Of a DNA stretch of 64,000 nt, positions 60,132-64,000 are shown piece after piece. Both the position numbers and the translations under genes were made by a program. Source of the stretch: Thiodiazotropha sp050291245 (lineage in GTDB: Bacteria > Pseudomonadota > Gammaproteobacteria > Chromatiales > Chromatiaceae); contig JBNKJP010000059.1 of assembly GCA_050291245.1 (NCBI GenBank), forward strand, positions 1 to 64,000. The letters run 5' to 3'. Below the pieces are notes generated by a model. The model had not been told where the DNA came from. It ran no database searches and saw only the letters and a program-made list of their open reading frames with translations. Every line of letters begins with the position of its first letter. Position 1 is the first letter of the stretch.

Positions 60132-60224
60132 TCGGTGCAAATCCAAACCTACTTGTTACTAGCGTTTATGAAACGGCGGAGCTTTATGAAGAAAAGTTAG
60201 GATTTGAAATCAAATACCAATAAA
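60132..60224 (+). pseudogene. C-terminal fragment of an acetyltransferase-like gene
   Basis: The frame FFGANPNLLVTSVYETAELY, then EEKLGFEIKYQ and a stop, matches the typical end of a GNAT protein (LYEKLGF). No upstream coding part is readable. Confidence 0.6.
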
Positions 60225-60257
60225 TCTTCTGCTAAAATGACATGATAGAGAAACCAC

Positions 60258-60550
60258 AAAATCCTTTTACAAGGAAATTCTTGAATTCATCGTCATCGAC
60301 ATTGACCAAGAAACTTGTACCATCCAAAAAGAGGATTGCTCACTCATATTTACTGCCAATGATGCTTGAGTCGGTCACCCAACGCGCAGGTATCATCTCC
60401 AGGTTTATTACTGATATAGAATCCTACTATGAGCCCATAAAGGAAAATGCAACTAATCTATGGCCATTGCAAGAGATCCCCTATGGTGCAAAAGAGTTTA
60501 GCGCTAAGAACTACGATGGGCACTGTATTGCATTTGCACAAAAATCATGA
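60258..60550 (+). pseudogene. Frameshifted VOC (glyoxalase-like) family gene
   Basis: The 5' part reads TTKSFYKEILEFIVIDIDQ, then ETCTIQKEDCSLIFTANDA and a stop in one frame; the 3' part reads ITDIESYYEPIKENATNLWP and YGAKEFSAKNYDGHCIAFAQ in another. Together they make one VOC domain, so a frameshift has broken the gene. The apparent ORF from 60242 joins an out-of-frame 5' part to the real C-terminus. Confidence 0.75.
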
Positions 60551-60609
60551 AACCCAACCCAACAGATTTCACCCTCATACGACGATGAACGCAATACGTA
60601 TTGAACAAT

Positions 60610-61038
60610 ATGACCTATGAAATAACTCCCATAGATTTTCAAAATCACGCCCCAACAAATGACGATATCGTTGAATATATTGAACGCAATTCTTCACAAA
60701 AAGTCAGAATTGTAAAAAGGGAATTTCCCGGTCAGTTCAGTATATTCTTTGAGTCCTACCCAAACGATATATTACAATTCAGCAGAAAAGAAAATGGCAT
60801 AACGATTTCTGGAAATTCTGCGGCCGCTCCAGCTTTAAGCACAATACTCTATTCAGCCTTGGTATCGTTGGGCGGCGATCAGAAATCTGAAATACCCCTA
60901 GTTCAATTTCCTGTATCTGATAAATACATTGAGAAAACTAATCGCAAAATTCGACTTTCCCTAAATATATTTTCTACCATTGTTTGGACCGTGCTACTAG
61001 TTCTTGCTTCATTACTTTTCTTTCTGCTCTTTGCGTAA
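60610..61038 (+). CDS. Hypothetical protein with C-terminal membrane helix
   Basis: 142 residues from ATG 60610 (TTG 60601 is in frame). The first 115 residues are mixed alpha/beta (VRIVKREFPGQFSIFFESYPNDILQFSRKENGITISG) and the last 28 are strongly hydrophobic (SLNIFSTIVWTVLLVLASLLFFLLF), so it should be tail-anchored. No family recognised. It lies alone in the low-GC island, with decayed genes on both sides. Confidence 0.6.
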   Translation: MTYEITPIDFQNHAPTNDDIVEYIERNSSQKVRIVKREFPGQFSIFFESYPNDILQFSRKENGITISGNSAAAPALSTILYSALVSLGGDQKSEIPLVQFPVSDKYIEKTNRKIRLSLNIFSTIVWTVLLVLASLLFFLLFA

Positions 61039-61362
61039 ACCAGCACTAATACAATAAACGTCAACGATTCTAATTCAGAGATTGCAACGGCCGCATCTGT
61101 TGCAACTCACCCCGTTGATACTCTATGGAATGTTAAAACAGAGAAATTATCGATCTTTACAACTGAGGCGACTATGAAACCGCACCAACACCGGGGAATA
61201 TCTGCTGGAACACGTCAATAAATATCCCACCCCACGTCCATACAATCTATCCGGCAGCTATAACAGGGTTGAAATAATTTATCTTAATCTTGCTGACTAT
61301 CGAGCTGCGGAACAAACATTAAGGTACAAGCCTGGTATTTCGCCGCATGAAACATCGGGATT
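61039..61362. other. 324-bp region with a possible TPR-gene remnant
   Basis: The frame YNLSGSYNRVEIIYLNLADY (about 61240-61299), followed by RAAEQTLRYKPGI, looks like TPR helices but is short and without a start. Nothing else is supported. Confidence 0.35.
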
Positions 61363-62223
61363 CTATTTCAAATCCACCCTGCCCTGCTTGTCCAATGGGA
61401 TGTGAAAGGATTTCAGGATGGGATTCGAGCTGGATGCCTGCACAGACCCACTGAGGTCGTAGTTAACGTGCTGGCCCAGGAGTGCCGTATAGAGCCCTTT
61501 GCCTGCCTGGGCGAAGTTGAGCTTGAGGGGCAGCGTGAAACGACCCCGCCCGTTGCGTTGAACCTGCATGCCATTGTTCACCAACCCGCTGCCCAGATTG
61601 AAACCATTGAGTTTTAAATTGTAGTCCAGCTTATTGAGCATCAGGGAGAAGGCATTGGGATTATCTACTTCCAGTTCAAGTTGTAGTGTTGCTCCACTCA
61701 GGGTCAGCTGTCGTACATCGACCGAGCGCAGACTCACCGAGGGTACTTCGGGAATTGGAACCCGGCCTTTGTAGTTCACCGGTACCTTGACCCGCCCCAA
61801 CAGGGGCACCTCGAAGCCCATCCCCATATCGAGCTCATACCCGACCTCACGAGCGTTTTTAAGCCGAGCGTAGCTATTGCTTAGTTGCTGAAAACCCAAC
61901 CTTACCGGTACTTGCACCTGGCTGTTGCCCTTGGCCGCCAATTGCATACCCATCGGCTGATCACCCCGCAGAAAAGAGCTACCCTGCAGTTTCAGATCAT
62001 AGTCAAGGCTGGCCAATGAGATACCTACCGGATTGGGATTATCGACCCCCACATCGAACACCAGGTTGACCCCGTCCAAATCAAGCCCGGTTAATCTCAA
62101 ACCCTTTACGGAGGCTGTGGGTTTCTGTCCCTCCAGGACCTGTCCGACCTGATCCAGGGTGGTGCAACTGGTGGCCAGAAACAGTGGAATCAAGATGACG
62201 AATAGCAACAGGGGTTGTTTCAT
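61363..62223 (-). CDS. LEA type 2 family lipoprotein
   Basis: 286 residues from ATG 62223. A lipoprotein signal ends at LATSC-TT. Two LEA_2/WHy domains follow: about 45-150 (LDLDGVNLVFDVGVDNPNPVGISLASLDYDLKLQGSSFL) and about 165-285 (LSGATLQLELEVDNPNAFSLMLNKLDYNLKLNGFNLG), each with the NPNP/NPNA motif. Such proteins are associated with desiccation and cold stress and are thought to act in the periplasm on the envelope. It is separate from its upstream neighbour by 88 bp. Confidence 0.9.
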   Translation of the reverse strand: MKQPLLLFVILIPLFLATSCTTLDQVGQVLEGQKPTASVKGLRLTGLDLDGVNLVFDVGVDNPNPVGISLASLDYDLKLQGSSFLRGDQPMGMQLAAKGNSQVQVPVRLGFQQLSNSYARLKNAREVGYELDMGMGFEVPLLGRVKVPVNYKGRVPIPEVPSVSLRSVDVRQLTLSGATLQLELEVDNPNAFSLMLNKLDYNLKLNGFNLGSGLVNNGMQVQRNGRGRFTLPLKLNFAQAGKGLYTALLGQHVNYDLSGSVQASSSNPILKSFHIPLDKQGRVDLK

Positions 62224-62311
62224 TGGGTACTCCGTGCGGCATTTCATAAGGGTGGCCACAGATCATAGCAACTGACGGCGCTCCGGCAAGGGTGATCATC
62301 ACACACCATGA

Positions 62312-63049
62312 TCAGTGTCCGGGATGCTTTCGGGTTATCAATCTGCGCCCACCGATCAGCAACGGTACCAGCAGCCCAATGCCCATAGCGCCACCGCCCC
62401 CATAGGCGTCATCCTCGTCCCGATAACTGTCCTCAAGGGGCAGTACAGCCAGATCCCGATCTTCATAGGGCCCATAGTTGACCATCAGAAGGTCGAAGTC
62501 CGCATCATACAGCTCGATCAATACGTCGTAGTAACCCGTGGGATAGCCATCGAGCAACCGGGTCACCACCTCGTATCGGTCATCGGCCGTAGAACCGACT
62601 ATCGGGAATACATCCGTGGTGTAGAGGTGGTTCCACTGACCACCCTCAAGACTCAGGTGGATTTTGGCATAGACCCAGGCATCACCACTCGAGACATCCG
62701 GATCGAAACTGACCCGAATACGGTGATAAAAGCCATCATCGTCTTCATCTCTGCTCAGCTCAATGGCCGCATCGTAGATGCTGAACGAGCGCCCGTTCGG
62801 ATGGGCCAGGGTCCGCTGCATCATCGCTGATTCGCCTTCGATGCCCACACCGATCAGTGGCTCGGCTTCGTCGAGGGGAGCCCGGTCGAGGGGTTGCGTG
62901 TAGTCCTCGGGAGCATTCACAACCGCTCCCTCCACCGACTGAGAATAGCGCGGCGGCGACGCTTCCGCCCACGCGCCCTGTCCCTGGCTCAATAAACACA
63001 GCAATACCAGCAGGCGGAGCCAGGGGTTCTGTCTTTCAATGTTCGACAT
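62312..63049 (-). CDS. Exported choice-of-anchor H/GlyGly-CTERM-type protein
   Basis: 245 residues with a signal peptide (1-28). The body (about 85-215) is a beta-sandwich-like domain with DEDDDGFYHRIRVSFDPDV and GYPTGYYDVLIELYDAD, as in choice-of-anchor H proteins. The C-terminus is a Gly run (GGGGAMG), a short hydrophobic helix (IGLLVPLLIGG) and a basic tail (RRLITRK), the layout of a GlyGly-CTERM sorting signal processed by rhombosortase. No rhombosortase gene is in the window. It follows the 63062 gene by 12 bp. Confidence 0.8.
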   Translation of the reverse strand: MSNIERQNPWLRLLVLLCLLSQGQGAWAEASPPRYSQSVEGAVVNAPEDYTQPLDRAPLDEAEPLIGVGIEGESAMMQRTLAHPNGRSFSIYDAAIELSRDEDDDGFYHRIRVSFDPDVSSGDAWVYAKIHLSLEGGQWNHLYTTDVFPIVGSTADDRYEVVTRLLDGYPTGYYDVLIELYDADFDLLMVNYGPYEDRDLAVLPLEDSYRDEDDAYGGGGAMGIGLLVPLLIGGRRLITRKHPGH

Positions 63050-63061
63050 GACACCGCTCCT

Positions 63062-63367
63062 TCAATCCCATCGATGTCCGGAACCCTGCCGGCCGGAGCT
63101 CCTGCGATCGTGATGGTGATCGCGTCTGTTACGCTCCCGGGACGGATAGCCAAAGCTCTCATGCCGGCGATATTCACGATGACGATAGTAGGGATCGGGA
63201 CGCTCACGGTAGCTGTGATGATGATCGTTGTGGCCTAGGCTCAGCCCCAGGAACACACCACTGATCAACCCAACCGGAAAGTCTAAGTCGTCGTGTGCCT
63301 GGGCGCTGCTCCCGATGGTCAGGGAAACGGCCAGGAAGGTCGCGACAAACATTGTTTTGAATTTCAT
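63062..63367 (-). CDS. Small exported His/Arg-rich protein
   Basis: 101 residues from ATG 63367, preceded by AAAGGAGAC; signal peptide 1-23 (ending AQA). The mature part has a short Gly-rich hydrophobic stretch (FPVGLISGVFLGLSLGH), then a disordered, His/Arg/Tyr-rich tail that could bind metal or anionic polymers. No function is known. It is likely to be in an operon with the GlyGly-CTERM gene. Confidence 0.72.
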   Translation of the reverse strand: MKFKTMFVATFLAVSLTIGSSAQAHDDLDFPVGLISGVFLGLSLGHNDHHHSYRERPDPYYRHREYRRHESFGYPSRERNRRDHHHDRRSSGRQGSGHRWD

Positions 63368-63610
63368 GATTTCGTCTCCTTTACTGAGTTTCAATCTCAG
63401 CTTAGGGAGACTTGACTGAACGGCTGCTGAACGGCGGGCACTTGAGCAGCCGTGCCTTCGATTCCAACCTATTGAACAGATGCACGGTTACATAAAGCCC
63501 TTTAAGTACAGGACATTGCTAGTGATACAAGAAGAAGACCGGATTTTCCGGTACAGCCGGCAAATCCTGGTTAAGAACTGTTGGGGACACCGTACCCGAG
63601 GGTTATCGGG
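63368..63610. other. Promoter-containing spacer
   Basis: The 243 bp between the small exported protein and the mgtE stop show no gene. A promoter for the minus-strand pair 63367-62312 must lie here, but no clear boxes were found. Confidence 0.4.
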
Positions 63611-64000
63611 TCAGGTCTGCACCAGAAGCCAGGCCGCCATGCCAAGAAAGATCAGGAAACCCAGAGTATCGGTGATACCGGTCAACAGGATGCTGCTGCC
63701 CAGGGCGGGGTCCTGCCCCATTCGTTTAAGCCCCACCGGAATCAGCACTCCGGCGAGGGAAGCCAGGAGCAGGTTCATTACCATGGCACCCAGCATCACC
63801 CCACCCAGCATTGGCTGGCCGTAGATCCCCCATATCACCAAGCCCATCAGCCCTCCCCAAAGCAAACCGTTCATCAACCCGATACTCAGCTCTTTACCCA
63901 GTAAACGGGGAAAATTGCCCCGCTCGACCTGTCCCATGCTGAGCCCGCGAATCACCAGCGCCAGGGTCTGGTTGCCGGTGTTGCCTCCGACACTTGCGGC
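63611..64000 (-). CDS. mgtE: MgtE-type magnesium transporter, C-terminal part
   Basis: 130 codons read from the right edge to a stop at 63611. They encode the last membrane helices of an MgtE channel: SVGGNTGNQTLALVIRGLSMGQ, a conserved pore-side segment, then hydrophobic helices with MLGAMVMNLLLASLAGVLIPVGLKRMGQDPALGSSILLTGITDTLGFLIFLGMA, where the Asp in GITDTLGF matches the conserved ion-binding Asp. The cytoplasmic N and CBS domains must lie beyond the window. Confidence 0.92.
   Translation of the reverse strand, partial: AASVGGNTGNQTLALVIRGLSMGQVERGNFPRLLGKELSIGLMNGLLWGGLMGLVIWGIYGQPMLGGVMLGAMVMNLLLASLAGVLIPVGLKRMGQDPALGSSILLTGITDTLGFLIFLGMAAWLLVQT

Noticed and set aside
1..64000. tRNA, rRNA, CRISPR arrays, prophage or complete insertion sequences.
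   Set aside because: None was recognised by eye; no transposase or integrase frame is present. A tRNA or covariance scan could still find a short RNA gene.

Overview
The window looks like one chromosome segment of a gammaproteobacterium. The evidence is housekeeping genes of gammaproteobacterial type (oligopeptidase A, cobalamin-dependent MetH, TtcA, YbgC, MsrA, LemA), a RraB-like protein, choice-of-anchor/GlyGly-CTERM style surface proteins and dispersed REP-like palindromes. The genus cannot be fixed from sequence alone. GC is high in the core (about 20-44.7 kb and 61.3-64 kb) and clearly lower at 44.7-46.8 kb and 48-61 kb, which reads as accessory DNA.

Region 1 (about 1.2-19.9 kb, nearly all on the minus strand) is a secreted plant-cell-wall degradation locus. 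It holds a GH10 xylanase, a PL9 pectate lyase, two PL1 pectate/pectin lyases and a secreted protein with a zinc-peptidase-like HEXXH module. These five neighbours share a fibronectin-III-like module, and four also carry a ricin-type lectin domain. Next to them lies a two-gene unit: a DUF1552 Tat-type protein and a giant 1,831-residue DUF1587/1595/1592/1588/1585 protein. The giant carries two CxxCH haem motifs, five PKD domains, two CBM2-like modules, a further lectin-like module and a CBM60-like module embedded in its core. This pair is the best candidate here for an undescribed system: a cell-surface redox machine targeted to cellulose and xylan. A divergent MarR-family gene with palindromes in the shared promoter region may regulate the locus.

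Region 2 (20-44.7 kb) is mostly core: gamma-carbonic anhydrase, LemA plus a GIDE-domain protein, a CNP1-like protein, PrlC, an atypical RdgB homologue, a LuxR-type AHL receptor overlapping a YbgC thioesterase, a TtcA-CBS-ArsB/NhaD unit, a signalling group (HDOD and degenerate HD-GYP response regulators facing a haem-type histidine kinase), quinone oxidoreductase, OsmC, an exported rhodanese, MsrA, a tail-anchored receiver protein, MetH and DUF2164. A 285-bp MITE with perfect 32-bp terminal inverted repeats sits immediately upstream of metH.

Region 3 (44.7-61.3 kb) is a patchwork of small cassette-like genes (DUF695, RraB-like, GNAT), a chemoreceptor without a sensory domain, three copies of an exported beta-propeller-like family (one intact, one broken by an in-frame TGA, one a frameshifted tail), a PAP2 phosphatase lipoprotein with an autotransporter-type repeat, a tight four-gene operon (sugar-nucleotide-type SDR, TIM-barrel isomerase, SMR/ArnE-like flippase, GT2), and a gene-poor stretch with decayed DUF2164, GNAT and VOC genes.

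Region 4 (61.3-64 kb, minus strand) holds a LEA_2 lipoprotein, a GlyGly-CTERM surface protein, a small exported His/Arg-rich protein and the C-terminal end of an MgtE-type magnesium transporter that runs off the window.
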